64,000 nt of DNA from Actinomycetales bacterium (GCA_017308515.1 JAFKEN010000006.1:478479-542478); one strand, 5' to 3'; counted from the first letter of the stretch, positions 8,691 through 19,703 are shown. The notes: a model not told the origin generated them from the sequence alone. Numbers and translations: made by a program.

Positions 8691-9971
8691 ATGAGCATCA
8701 CGACGAAGGCGTTCGCCTCTCGTTCGCGCGCTCTGAAGGCCACCATCGGTGCGGGCGTCCTCGTGACGGCCGTCGCCGTGGCCCTCAGCGGCTGCGCCAC
8801 CTCGGGAGGCGGCGAGTCCGGCGGCCCGGGCGAAGACCTCGCGCTGAAGATCGGCACCGCGCTGCCGGAGACCGGCAACCTCGCCTTCCTCGGCCCGCCC
8901 GAGGACGCGGGCGTCGCCTACGCGGCCTCGCAGGTCAACGCGGCGAGCGCCGACACCGGCCTCAGCCTCGACGTCGTCTACGGCGACTCGGGCGACACCG
9001 ACAACAAGGCGTACGAGACCGAGATCCCGCGCCTGCTGAACGAGGACGTCTCCGCCATCATCGGTGCGGCCTCCTCGGGCACCTCGCTCCAGTTCATCGA
9101 CCAGGTGACCGGCGCCGGCGTCATCCAGTTCTCGCCGGCCAACACCTCGGCCGCCTTCAGCACCTACGACGACAACGGGCTGTACTTCCGCACCGCTCCG
9201 TCGGACGTGCTGCAGGGCGAGATCCTCGGCAACCTGATCGCGGAGGACGGCAACCAGACCCTCGGCATGATCGTGCTCAACGACTCGTACGGCACCGGCC
9301 TCGCGAGCTACGTGAAGAAGGCGTTCGAGGCCGCGGGCGGCACCGTCGTCGCGGAGCCCACCTACAACACCGGTGACACCAACTTCGACTCGCAGGTGAG
9401 CGAGGTGCTCGCGGCGGACCCCGACGCGATCGCGCTCATCACCTTCGACGAGGTGTCGACGATCCTCCCGAGCCTCTTCGGGGTGTTCCCGTCCGACAAG
9501 CTGTACTTCGTCGACGGCAACCTGAAGAACTTCGGCGACGAGTTCGCCGCGGGTTCGCTCACCGGCGCCAAGGGCACGCTGCCCGGACTGTCGATCGACT
9601 CGATCAAGTCGTTCACCGACGAGCTCCAGACGTTCTGGACCGGCGAGGGCAACGACCCGCTCGAGGACTTCTCCTACGCGGCGGAGTCGTACGACGCGGT
9701 CATCCTCATCGCCCTCGCGTCGCTCGCGGCGCAGTCGACGACGGGTGCCGACATCGCGGCCAAGCTCGTCGAGGTGTCGGGCGGCTCGGGCGACGGTGAG
9801 AAGTGCACCAGCTACGCCGACTGCGCGGCCATCATCCTCGGTGGCGGCGTGGCCGACTACGACGGCATCTCGGGTCCGATCACCTTCGACGAGGTGGGCG
9901 ACCCGACCGAGGCCTCGGTCGGCATCTACCAGTACGGCGACGACAACAACTACTCGGCCTACAACGGCTGA
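8691..9971 (+). CDS. livK: Branched-chain amino-acid-type ABC transporter substrate-binding lipoprotein
   Basis: A 426-aa periplasmic-binding-protein-fold lipoprotein anchored outside the membrane. The signal peptide ends in the lipobox LSGC with Cys35, followed by a Gly/Ser-rich linker. The mature part begins LKIGTALPETGNLAFLGPPEDAG, typical of the LivK/ANF-receptor family; VIQFSPANTS and LGMIVLNDSYGTGL fit the two lobes. AAGGAG lies 5 bases before the ATG at 8691. It is encoded opposite to and convergent with the livHMGF genes, an unusual split, but it is the only binding protein nearby. The ligand could be branched-chain amino acids, another amino acid, or urea-like compounds. Confidence 0.88.
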   Translation: MSITTKAFASRSRALKATIGAGVLVTAVAVALSGCATSGGGESGGPGEDLALKIGTALPETGNLAFLGPPEDAGVAYAASQVNAASADTGLSLDVVYGDSGDTDNKAYETEIPRLLNEDVSAIIGAASSGTSLQFIDQVTGAGVIQFSPANTSAAFSTYDDNGLYFRTAPSDVLQGEILGNLIAEDGNQTLGMIVLNDSYGTGLASYVKKAFEAAGGTVVAEPTYNTGDTNFDSQVSEVLAADPDAIALITFDEVSTILPSLFGVFPSDKLYFVDGNLKNFGDEFAAGSLTGAKGTLPGLSIDSIKSFTDELQTFWTGEGNDPLEDFSYAAESYDAVILIALASLAAQSTTGADIAAKLVEVSGGSGDGEKCTSYADCAAIILGGGVADYDGISGPITFDEVGDPTEASVGIYQYGDDNNYSAYNG

Positions 9972-9985
9972 TCGGTAGTCGCAGA

Positions 9986-10021
9986 GAGCGGGCCCCCGGT
10001 CTTCGGACCGGGGGCCCGCTC
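9986..10021. terminator. Intrinsic terminator after livK
   Basis: A 15-bp perfect stem (GAGCGGGCCCCCGGT and complement) with loop CTTCGG at 10001-10006. It starts 15 bases after the livK stop, between convergent genes. Confidence 0.85.
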
Positions 10022-10122
10022 GCGTGTGCGGAGGGCTCCGTCGTCGACGGCCTCGCGAGCCCCGTCGCGGAGCGGAGCAGGGGCGCGCCCGAAACCCCGC
10101 GAGGTCCCGAGGCCGCGCTCCC

Positions 10123-10158
10123 CGGCGGAACGCGGGGAGCCGACGGAACGCGGGGAGC
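10123..10158. repeat. 18-bp tandem duplication just downstream of livF
   Basis: Two adjacent units CGGCGGAACGCGGGGAGC and CGACGGAACGCGGGGAGC (17 of 18 identical), followed by the start of a third (CGGCGGA). The array lies directly beyond the minus-strand livF stop codon at 10167. Confidence 0.85.
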
Positions 10159-10166
10159 CGGCGGAG

Positions 10167-10937
10167 CTACGCCCCGAGCGTGCCGAGGTAGAGCTCGGTG
10201 ACCTTGGGGTCGTTCAGCAGCTCGCGACCGGAGCCGTGGTACGCGTCCTTGCCCTGGTCGAGCACGTAGCCGCGGTCGCAGATCTGCAGGCAGCGGCGAG
10301 CGTTCTGCTCGACCATGATGCAGGTCACGCCGGCCTTGTTGATCTCGGAGACGCGGATGAAGGCCTCGTCCTGCCGCACCGGCGACAGGCCGGCGCTGGG
10401 CTCGTCGAGCAGCAGCACCTTCGGGTCCATCATGAGCGCGCGGCCCATCGCGACCATCTGGCGCTCACCGCCGGAGAGCGACCCGGCGCGCTGGCCGAGG
10501 CGGCTGCCCAGCTCGGCGAAGATGCCGGTCACGAACTCGAGCCGCTCCTCGTAGAGCCCCGGCTGCTGGTAGAGCCCCATCTGGAGGTTCTCGGCGATGG
10601 TGAGGCTCGGGAAGACGTTGTTGGTCTGCGGGATGAAGCCGACGCCCTTGCCGACGAGCTTGTTGGCGCGCAGCCCGGTGATGTCCTCGCCGTCGAGGGT
10701 CACGCTGCCGGAGCGGATGTTCACCTGCCCGAAGATCGCCTTCAGCAGGGTCGACTTGCCGGCCCCGTTCGGGCCGATGATGCCGATGAGCTCGCCCTCG
10801 TGAGCGGTGAGGCTGCAGCCGTTGAGGATGTTCACCCCGGGCAGGTACCCGGCGGTGACGTCGTCGACGTGGACGACCACGCGTGCGCTCGACGGCTCGG
10901 CCGTCGCAGCCGCGGATCCGGCGGACTTCTCGGCCAT
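10167..10937 (-). CDS. livF: ABC transporter ATP-binding protein LivF-type
   Basis: A 256-aa ATPase of the branched-chain amino-acid importer. Walker A is GPNGAGKSTLLK, the Q-loop is FIPQTNNVFPSLT, the signature is GSLSGGERQMVAMGRAL, and Walker B is VLLLDEPSAGLSP, the SAGLSP variant being diagnostic of LivF. The H-loop appears in CIMVEQNARRCL, also typical. Its ATG overlaps the livG stop (TGATG). It is the last gene of the livH-livM-livG-livF transcription unit and is followed by an 18-bp tandem repeat and a terminator. Confidence 0.94.
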   Translation of the reverse strand: MAEKSAGSAAATAEPSSARVVVHVDDVTAGYLPGVNILNGCSLTAHEGELIGIIGPNGAGKSTLLKAIFGQVNIRSGSVTLDGEDITGLRANKLVGKGVGFIPQTNNVFPSLTIAENLQMGLYQQPGLYEERLEFVTGIFAELGSRLGQRAGSLSGGERQMVAMGRALMMDPKVLLLDEPSAGLSPVRQDEAFIRVSEINKAGVTCIMVEQNARRCLQICDRGYVLDQGKDAYHGSGRELLNDPKVTELYLGTLGA

Positions 10938-11929
10938 CAGCGCTTCCCCTTCCGCTTCTCCTCCGCGGCGAGTTCCGCGTCGGCCTCCGCCTCGATGGTC
11001 GCCTCGTCGACGGTGCCGGAGGTGGAGACGCCCGCCTCGGCGGCGCTGACACGCCCCGTCACGACGCCGAGGTCGACATCCTGGTGCGCGCCGAGGTAGG
11101 CGTCGACGACGGCGGGGTTCTTCATGACCTCGTGCGGGTCGCCTTCGGCGACCACGCGACCCTCCGCCATCACGACCACCCAGTCGGCGATGTGGCGCAC
11201 CATGTGCATGTCGTGCTCGACGAAGAGCACCGTCATCCCCTCCTTCTTGAGGTCGAGGATGTGGTGCAGCAGCGACTCGGTCAGGGCCGGATTCACGCCG
11301 GCCATCGGCTCGTCGAGCATGACGAGCTGCGGCGAGCTCATGAGCGCGCGGGCCATCTCGAGCAGCTTGCGCTGGCCGCCCGACAGGCTCGCCGCGAAGT
11401 CCTGGGCCTTGGCGTCGAGCTTGAACTTGGCCAGCAGTTCCATCGCGCGCTCTTCGATCTCGGCGTCCTGCCGGCGCCAGAGCGGAGCGATGAGACTCGA
11501 CCAGAAGCGCTCGCCGCGTTGCTCGGTGGCCCCGAGCTTCATGTTGTCGAGCACGGTGAGCAGGCCCAGCGCCTTCGTGAGCTGGAACGTGCGCACCTGA
11601 CCCATGCGCGCCACCCGGTAGGCGGGCACGCCGGACAGCGCGTGCCCGTCGAAGGTCCAGGTGCCCTCGTCGGGCTTGTCAAAGCCGGTGAGCAGGTTGA
11701 ACAGGGTCGTCTTGCCGGCACCGTTCGGGCCGATGAGCGCCGTGATGGCGCCCCGCGGGATCTCGAGGTGGTCGACGTCGACCGCGGTCAGGCCGCCGAA
11801 GGTGCGCCGCACGTGGTCGGCCACGATGATCGGGTCGACCTTCGCGACGCCGGGAGCGGCCTCGCCGACGTGCAGGCCGGTCGTCTTCACCGGCGTGGCG
11901 CCGGTGGCGGGAGCGGAGTCACTTGACAA
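10937..11929 (-). CDS. livG: ABC transporter ATP-binding protein LivG-type
   Basis: The second ATPase, 330 aa. Walker A is GPNGAGKTTLFNLLTG, followed by the LivG-specific region RVARMGQVRTFQLTKALGLLTVLDN; the signature is LSGGQRKLLEMARAL and Walker B VMLDEPMAGVNPAL. A family extension PLWRRQDAEIEERAMELL is present. It carries about 30 extra residues before the ABC domain and a charged, Lys/Arg-rich C-terminal tail of about 45 residues. The chosen start is TTG at 11929, eleven bases inside livM, with AAGGAG seven bases upstream; an in-frame GTG 13 codons later is an alternative. Confidence 0.93.
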   Translation of the reverse strand: MSSDSAPATGATPVKTTGLHVGEAAPGVAKVDPIIVADHVRRTFGGLTAVDVDHLEIPRGAITALIGPNGAGKTTLFNLLTGFDKPDEGTWTFDGHALSGVPAYRVARMGQVRTFQLTKALGLLTVLDNMKLGATEQRGERFWSSLIAPLWRRQDAEIEERAMELLAKFKLDAKAQDFAASLSGGQRKLLEMARALMSSPQLVMLDEPMAGVNPALTESLLHHILDLKKEGMTVLFVEHDMHMVRHIADWVVVMAEGRVVAEGDPHEVMKNPAVVDAYLGAHQDVDLGVVTGRVSAAEAGVSTSGTVDEATIEAEADAELAAEEKRKGKR

Positions 11930-12893
11930 AGGTCAGCTCCTTCTTGTTCCCGAAGATGCCCTGTGGTCGGAAGATCACGAGCAGCATGAGGGCGACCCCG
12001 GTGAGGATGAACCGCAGCGTCGAGGCCTGGATCTGCGTCATGAACGGCAGCAGCTGCGACAGGGCCGGCAGCAGGTTCGACAGGAGCGTCTGCAGCACCC
12101 AGAAGATCAGCGAGCCGACGAGCGGGCCGAAGACCGTCGCCGCCCCACCGAGCAGCAGCGCGGTGTAGATGAAGAACGTCGTCGAGGTGACGTAGACGCC
12201 CGAGTTGACGTTGCGCTCCATCGCGTAGACGATGCCGCCGGCCGCCATGAGCAGGCCGCCGATGACGAGGGCCTGGAGCTTGTAGGAGAAGACGTTCTTG
12301 CCGAGCGAGCGCACGGCATCCTCGTCCTCGCGGATGCCCTTGATGACCCGGCCCCAGGGGCTCGACATGAGCCGCCAGACCGCGACCACGCCGAGGGCCA
12401 GCACGATGAGGCCCATGATGCGCACCCACCAGTCGGTCTGGTTGTAGGTCCAGGGCCCGAAGCCGTAGGTGCCCGGCGGGATGGGGTTCGCGCCGCGGAA
12501 GCTCTCGTGGTAGCCGGAGAGCCCGTCGGCCGAGCCGGTCACGTCGTCGAAGGCCGAGGTGAGGAAGAGCAGACGCACCACCTCGGCGGCCGCGATGGTC
12601 ACGATCGCGAGGTAGTCCCCCCGCAGCCGGAGCGCCGGGATTCCGAGGATGAGCGCGAACACCGCGGAGGCGGCGAGCCCCGTGAGCGCGGCCAGCCACC
12701 ACGGGAAGTCGAACTGCAGGATCGAGATCGCGTAGCCGTAGGCCCCGATCGCCATGAATCCGGCGACGCCCATGTTGAGCAGGCCGGTGAAGCCGAACTG
12801 CACCGCGAGCCCGAGCGCCGCGAGCGCGTAGGCGAGGGTCGCCGGGGCCAGCAGCGACGCCCCGGCGTTGCTGAGGATCTGAAGGAAGTCCAT
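11919..12893 (-). CDS. livM: ABC transporter permease LivM-type
   Basis: A 324-aa integral membrane permease. FGFTGLLNMGVAGFMAIGAYGYAI near the N-terminus and PALRLRGDYLAIVTIAAAEVVRLL are the conserved LivM/LivH motifs; the cytoplasmic coupling loop is SSPWGRVIKGIREDEDAVRSLGKN. It ends in VALMLLVIFRPQGIFG, the usual LivM C-terminus. The gene starts 10 bases after the livH stop and overlaps livG by 11 bases. Confidence 0.94.
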   Translation of the reverse strand: MDFLQILSNAGASLLAPATLAYALAALGLAVQFGFTGLLNMGVAGFMAIGAYGYAISILQFDFPWWLAALTGLAASAVFALILGIPALRLRGDYLAIVTIAAAEVVRLLFLTSAFDDVTGSADGLSGYHESFRGANPIPPGTYGFGPWTYNQTDWWVRIMGLIVLALGVVAVWRLMSSPWGRVIKGIREDEDAVRSLGKNVFSYKLQALVIGGLLMAAGGIVYAMERNVNSGVYVTSTTFFIYTALLLGGAATVFGPLVGSLIFWVLQTLLSNLLPALSQLLPFMTQIQASTLRFILTGVALMLLVIFRPQGIFGNKKELTFVK

Positions 12894-12903
12894 GACCGCG
12901 CCC

Positions 12904-15971
<3,068 letters not shown>

Positions 15972-15984
15972 CCCCCGCTGTCGC

Positions 15985-15999
15985 CCGGTTCGCTGGAGC
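15985..15999 (+). repeat. Left arm of a 15-bp inverted repeat flanking the AbiEi-like gene
   Basis: CCGGTTCGCTGGAGC, exactly complementary to 17149-17163. It also contains a local hairpin (TTCGCT/AGCGAA) 18 bases after the guaB stop, so it may double as a guaB terminator. Confidence 0.7.
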
Positions 16000-16156
16000 G
16001 AAGCGCGTTTCGCCCCGATTCGTGTCGGGTCGAACCTGGGTGGCCTGGGTCGAACCGAGCACGGCTCCGGTCGTTCACACGGTGCGCGGCGACCGGTCGT
16101 GCCCCGTCTGCGTCTGCGGGCCGCGGCGCCGGGCGGGATCGCGGCATCGTTCCGGC

Positions 16157-17107
16157 GTGACGATCGGTGACCCGCGTGACGTGCTTCTGCGAGCTCGAGA
16201 CCTGCGCGCCGGCGGCGCGACGACCGGCACCCTCCAATCCGCCGTGCGCCGGGGCACGCTCGTCCGCGTGCGGCGCGGGTGGTACTGCGACGGCGCGCTC
16301 TGGCGCGAGAGCGACGCGCTCGGCCGGCACCTGCTGCGCGCCGCGGCGGTGAGCGACGACGGTGACGAGCCCCTGCTGTTCGCCGAGACGGCCGCGGTCG
16401 TCTGGGGCATCCCCCTGCTGGGCGATCCGCCCGAGGACGTCATGGTGCTTGCCGCCGCCTCGGCCGGCGGCAAGTCGGAGCCTGGGGTTCGCCGTTCGGC
16501 GACCGGGTGGCGGCGAGCACCGCGCTCCCGCGAGCGCGGGCTCGTGGTGACCCCACCGGCGCGCACCGCGGTCGACCTCGCCTGCGTGCGCGGGTTCACC
16601 GCAGGTGTCGTCGCCATGGACCATCTGCTCGCTCGCGGAGTTCCGCGCTCGGAGTTCGAAGGGGCGCTGATGACGCGCACGTCTCGATACGGATCGGCGG
16701 CAGCCCGCACGGCGATCGCGTTCGCCGATGCGCGCGCAGAGTCGCCGGGCGAGTCGGTGGCGCGTGCCGCGTTCCTTCTCTTGGGCTTCGAGGTCCCGGA
16801 CCTTCAGGTCGCCTTCCGCGACGACGACGGGCTCATGCGGGTGGACTTCTTCTGGCGCGCGACGAGGACCGTGGGCGAGTTCGACGGTCGCCTCAAGTAC
16901 ACCGGCGGGTCCGACACCGGCGGAGCCGATGTGCTCTGGCGGGAGAAGCTGCGTGAAGACCGCCTTCGGCGCCAGGTCGATAGCATCGTGAGACTCACCT
17001 GGCGCGACGTGCGGTCGCCCGATCGTCTGGCACGGCTGCTGTCCGCGGCGGGGGTGCCGCGGTCCGCGCGAGGGATCACCACCGCTGTCCCGGTTCGACG
17101 GAGATGA
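16157..17107 (+). CDS. AbiEi-antitoxin-like N-terminus with nuclease-like C-terminus
   Basis: A 316-aa protein. The N-terminal part (LLRARDLRAGGATTGTLQSA, then VRRGTLVRVRRGWYC) resembles the winged-helix domain of AbiEi-family type IV antitoxins. The C-terminal 110 residues resemble DUF559/Vsr-like PD-(D/E)XK nuclease folds: Glu in SPGESVARAAF, MRVDFFWRATRTVGEFDG with spaced Asp and Glu-x-Asp, then EKLREDRLRRQVDSIVRLTWRDV. No AbiEii toxin gene is adjacent, so a toxin-antitoxin role is not supported. Such solitary genes are common in Microbacteriaceae; function is unknown. GTG 16157 has CATCGT ending six bases upstream. The gene lies between inverted repeats and contains more A/T-ending codons than its neighbours, suggesting transfer. 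Confidence 0.72.
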   Translation: MTIGDPRDVLLRARDLRAGGATTGTLQSAVRRGTLVRVRRGWYCDGALWRESDALGRHLLRAAAVSDDGDEPLLFAETAAVVWGIPLLGDPPEDVMVLAAASAGGKSEPGVRRSATGWRRAPRSRERGLVVTPPARTAVDLACVRGFTAGVVAMDHLLARGVPRSEFEGALMTRTSRYGSAAARTAIAFADARAESPGESVARAAFLLLGFEVPDLQVAFRDDDGLMRVDFFWRATRTVGEFDGRLKYTGGSDTGGADVLWREKLREDRLRRQVDSIVRLTWRDVRSPDRLARLLSAAGVPRSARGITTAVPVRRR

Positions 17108-17147
17108 CCGCGGTTCGACCCCGACGCAATCGGGTCGAACCGCGGTC
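17106..17147. terminator. Bidirectional terminator between the AbiEi-like gene and the ABC permease
   Basis: A perfect 16-bp stem (GACCGCGGTTCGACCC and complement) with a 10-base loop at 17122-17131. It begins inside the stop codon at 17105-17107 and lies between convergent genes. Confidence 0.8.
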
Positions 17148-17148
17148 T

Positions 17149-17163
17149 GCTCCAGCGAACCGG
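17149..17163 (-). repeat. Right arm of the 15-bp inverted repeat flanking the AbiEi-like gene
   Basis: GCTCCAGCGAACCGG, the exact complement of 15985-15999. It is followed by a further direct repeat of ACCGGTCGG. Confidence 0.7.
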
Positions 17164-17187
17164 TCGGTTCCAACCGGTCGGCCCGGG

Positions 17188-17982
17188 TCAGCTCTTCAGG
17201 TCGCGGCGCGCGAGCGCGAGCGCCGCGACCGCGACGAGCGCCGCCGAGATCCCCCACAGCAGTGCGAGGCCCCGCCCGTCCCAGCCCTCGGCGAGCGGAC
17301 TGGCGCCCACCATCCAGTAGTAGGGCGACACGGCGTGGAGGTCGTCGAGATCCGCGTTCTGGTTGGCGAGCGCGTTGAGCACGTAGCCGACGACCGCCAC
17401 CCCGGCGCCCGCGGTGAGCGCCCAGACCCGGCGGCCGGTCAGGGCGCCGAGCGCGAGGGCCGCGGTGGCGCAGAGCACCCCGAGTCCGAGCCACGAGGCG
17501 CTCATCGCCGCGACGTCGCCGACCTCGAGGCCCAGGCCCGCGGGCGCGTCGTAGGCGAGCACGAGGCCGCCGGCGACGAGCGTGATGACGAGCAGCTTCA
17601 CGAGGATCGCGAGCGCCCGCTCGAGCACGAGCTGCACCCGGCCGACGCCGTGCGCGAGGGTCAGTTCGAGCGATCCGGCCTCCTCGTCGCCCGCGACCGC
17701 CCCGGTGCCCCACGCCGCGGCCATGATCACCAGCAGCACGAAGCCCAGCAGCCCGTAGAAGGTCGACTGCACGTAGCCGGCGCCGGTGGCGATGTCCTCG
17801 TAGTTGAGCGTCTTGATGAGCTCGGGCGGCAGGCTGTCGAGCAGGGCCTGCATGTCGGCGTTGCCGCCGATCGAGGGGTAGAGCGGCACGTAGAGCGAGA
17901 CGGCGCCCGCGACGCCGAGCGCCCAGACGAGCAGCGAGCGCCAGGAGTCGGCCAGGGCGCGGCGGGTCAGCGGCAGGATCAC
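17188..17982 (-). CDS. ABC-2-type transporter permease
   Basis: A 264-aa membrane protein with about six hydrophobic segments: SLLVWALGVAGAVSLYVPLY near the N-terminus, GLLGFVLLVIMAAAWGTGAV, then LLVITLVAGGLVLAY and later helices ending in ARRDLKS. The loop AGDEEAGSLELTLAHGVGR is typical of ABC-2 export permeases that pair with DrrA-like ATPases. GTG at 17982 overlaps the ATPase stop (GTGA). With the upstream ATPase and TetR gene it forms a self-regulated efflux operon; the substrate is unknown. Confidence 0.85.
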   Translation of the reverse strand: MILPLTRRALADSWRSLLVWALGVAGAVSLYVPLYPSIGGNADMQALLDSLPPELIKTLNYEDIATGAGYVQSTFYGLLGFVLLVIMAAAWGTGAVAGDEEAGSLELTLAHGVGRVQLVLERALAILVKLLVITLVAGGLVLAYDAPAGLGLEVGDVAAMSASWLGLGVLCATAALALGALTGRRVWALTAGAGVAVVGYVLNALANQNADLDDLHAVSPYYWMVGASPLAEGWDGRGLALLWGISAALVAVAALALARRDLKS

Positions 17983-18914
17983 CGGGCACCCCCCTGCACG
18001 GCCTCGGCCCGGTAGAGCCCGAGCACCGACTCCTCGAGATCCGGCTCGCCGGCGATGAGGTCGGCGACGTGGAACCCCGTCAGCGCCGAGAGCAGGGGCT
18101 GCATCTCGCCGGCGAGCGTCGCGGTGGCCCGCACCGGGTCGCCGTCGTCGACGTGCAGATCCTGCAGTCCCCCGACGGCGCCGAGCGCGGCGGTGACACG
18201 CGCCGGGTCGGCGCCGCGCAGCGCGACGCTCACCCGCCGGGCGGCGCGACGTCGCAGCGTCTCGACGTCGCTCACGCTGACGATCTCGCCGTCGCGGAGC
18301 ACCGCGACCCGGTCGGCCGCCTGCTGGATCTCGCTGAGCACGTGCGAGCTGAGGAACACCGTCTGGCCGTTCTCGCGCGCCTCGCCCACCATCCGCAGGA
18401 ACTCGGCCTGCACGAGCGGGTCGAGCCCGCTCGTCGGCTCGTCGAGCACGAGCAGCTCGGGCTCGTGCTGGAAGGCCTGCACGATGCCGAGCTTCTGCTT
18501 GTTGCCCTTGCTGAGCTTGCGCACGTGCACATCGAGGTCGAGCCCGAGGCGCTCGGCGAGCTCGGGGATGCGCCCGGCGCGCACGCCGCCCGAGATCTCG
18601 GCGTAGTGCGCGAGCAGGCTGCGCCCGGTGACCCGGCCCTGGAGGGTCAGTTCGCCGGGCAGATACCCGATGCGCCGGCGCAGGGCGGGGCCGCCGGTGC
18701 GCGGCGTCTCGCCCAGCACCCGCACCTCGCCCCCACTCGGGCGCAGCAGGTCGAGCAGGATGCGCATGGTCGTGGTCTTTCCCGCGCCGTTCGGGCCGAT
18801 CACCCCGAAGACGCTGCCGCGGGGGATGTCGAGGTCGATGCCGCGCAGGGCGGGGCGTCGACCGTAGTGCTTGCGGAGCGCGACCGTCGTGACGGCGCTG
18901 TCGGTGGGGCTCAT
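17979..18914 (-). CDS. ABC transporter ATP-binding protein (DrrA/CcmA-like)
   Basis: A 311-aa exporter ATPase. Walker A is GPNGAGKTTTMRILLDL, the Q-loop region IGYLPGELTLQGRVTG, the signature KLSKGNKQKLGIVQAFQ (an SKGNKQK variant common in this subfamily), Walker B LLVLDEPTSGLDPLVQ, and the H-loop FLSSHVLSEIQ. The C-terminal 90 residues form an accessory domain often seen in actinobacterial exporters. The start ATG overlaps the TetR stop (ATGA) and the stop overlaps the permease start, so the three genes are translationally coupled. Confidence 0.92.
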   Translation of the reverse strand: MSPTDSAVTTVALRKHYGRRPALRGIDLDIPRGSVFGVIGPNGAGKTTTMRILLDLLRPSGGEVRVLGETPRTGGPALRRRIGYLPGELTLQGRVTGRSLLAHYAEISGGVRAGRIPELAERLGLDLDVHVRKLSKGNKQKLGIVQAFQHEPELLVLDEPTSGLDPLVQAEFLRMVGEARENGQTVFLSSHVLSEIQQAADRVAVLRDGEIVSVSDVETLRRRAARRVSVALRGADPARVTAALGAVGGLQDLHVDDGDPVRATATLAGEMQPLLSALTGFHVADLIAGEPDLEESVLGLYRAEAVQGGAR

Positions 18915-19645
18915 GGGCCCGGGGTCCTCTCGTCGGTGGACTGGGGGTCGGTGGGGTGGCGGTCGGCGCGGGTCGGGTCGGCGAGCGCGGCGCGCGCCGC
19001 GTCGAGCACGCGTTCGTCGGCGTAGAGGCCGCGCGTGTAGAGCTCGAGCGTGGGGAGGGTGAGCCGCGCGATCACCGCGGGGCTGAGGAGCTCGCCACCG
19101 AGCCGCCGGGCCACCTGGCGCTGCAGCACGAGGTTCGACAGCCCGTGCAGGGTGACCAGCAGCGCGGTGACGTCGAGGTCGCCCGGCTCGTGCATCTGGC
19201 CGTCGGCGACGCCGGCGCGGATCATGTCGGCGGACTGCTCGACGAGCGCGTCGAAGAGCGCGTCGGCGGTCGGGCCGGGGTCGACGAGCATGCGGCCGAG
19301 GTAGTCGATCATCGGCCTCAGCTGCGCGGCGTGCGCGAGGAGCTCGCCGATCGTGCGCCGGAGGGTGGCCGTGTCGTCGGAGGCGCCGTCGGCGAGCACG
19401 CGGGAGTTCATGCCGAACAGCTCGGCGACGACGTGTTCGTCGCAGGCCCGGCGCAGGCCCTCCTTCGAGCCGAAGTGGTGCAGCACGAGCGCGGGGCTCG
19501 CGCCGCCCGCCTCGGCGATCGCCCGCACGCTCGCGGCGGCGTAGCCGTCGCGACCGAACAGCTCGATGGCGGCGTCGCGGATGCGGGCGCGCGCGGTCGC
19601 GTCGGAGGGCGCGGGACCGGTCGCGGCACTCCCAACTGAACGCAC
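18911..19645 (-). CDS. TetR/AcrR family repressor of the adjacent ABC efflux operon
   Basis: A 244-aa regulator. The N-terminal helix-turn-helix is clear: ARIRDAAIELFGRDGYAAASV, then RAIAEAGGASPALVLHHFGSK. The C-terminal ligand domain is poorly conserved, as usual. The frame stays open to a TTG at 19675, but I prefer the GTG at 19645: TAGTCT (19653-19658, minus) ends seven bases before it, with TTGCCG 18 bp further up, so the mRNA would be leaderless. Two palindromic operators cover this promoter, implying autorepression. The ATPase and permease follow with 4-bp overlaps. Confidence 0.87.
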   Translation of the reverse strand: MRSVGSAATGPAPSDATARARIRDAAIELFGRDGYAAASVRAIAEAGGASPALVLHHFGSKEGLRRACDEHVVAELFGMNSRVLADGASDDTATLRRTIGELLAHAAQLRPMIDYLGRMLVDPGPTADALFDALVEQSADMIRAGVADGQMHEPGDLDVTALLVTLHGLSNLVLQRQVARRLGGELLSPAVIARLTLPTLELYTRGLYADERVLDAARAALADPTRADRHPTDPQSTDERTPGP

Positions 19646-19671
19646 GTTCAGCAGACTAAACGATCGTTCAG
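19636..19671 (-). promoter_or_regulatory. Paired TetR operators
   Basis: CTGAACG-CA-CGTTCAG at 19636-19651 is a perfect seven-base-arm palindrome; CTAAACG-AT-CGTTCAG at 19656-19671 is a near copy with one mismatched arm position. Their centres are 20 bases apart, two helical turns. They cover the start codon and -10 of the TetR gene. Confidence 0.82.
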
Positions 19672-19682
19672 CCAATCGGCAA
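19653..19682 (-). promoter_or_regulatory. Leaderless promoter of the TetR-ABC operon
   Basis: Minus strand: -35 TTGCCG (19677-19682), 18-bp spacer, -10 TAGTCT (19653-19658). The predicted transcription start coincides with the GTG at 19645 or its neighbour. It overlaps both palindromic operators. Confidence 0.6.
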
Positions 19683-19697
19683 GAGGGACCGGCCCTC

Positions 19698-19703
19698 TAG
19701 GGT
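19698..19703 (+). promoter_or_regulatory. -10 element of a leaderless guaB3 promoter
   Basis: TAGGGT ends six bases before the GTG at 19710 and no Shine-Dalgarno is present. An inverted repeat AGAGGG-N5-CCCTCT (19682-19698) lies immediately upstream and could be an operator. Confidence 0.55.

Noticed and set aside
16157-17107. A complete AbiE type IV toxin-antitoxin system.
   Set aside because: Only an AbiEi-like N-terminus is present. No AbiEii nucleotidyltransferase is encoded on either side, and the C-terminus looks nuclease-like.
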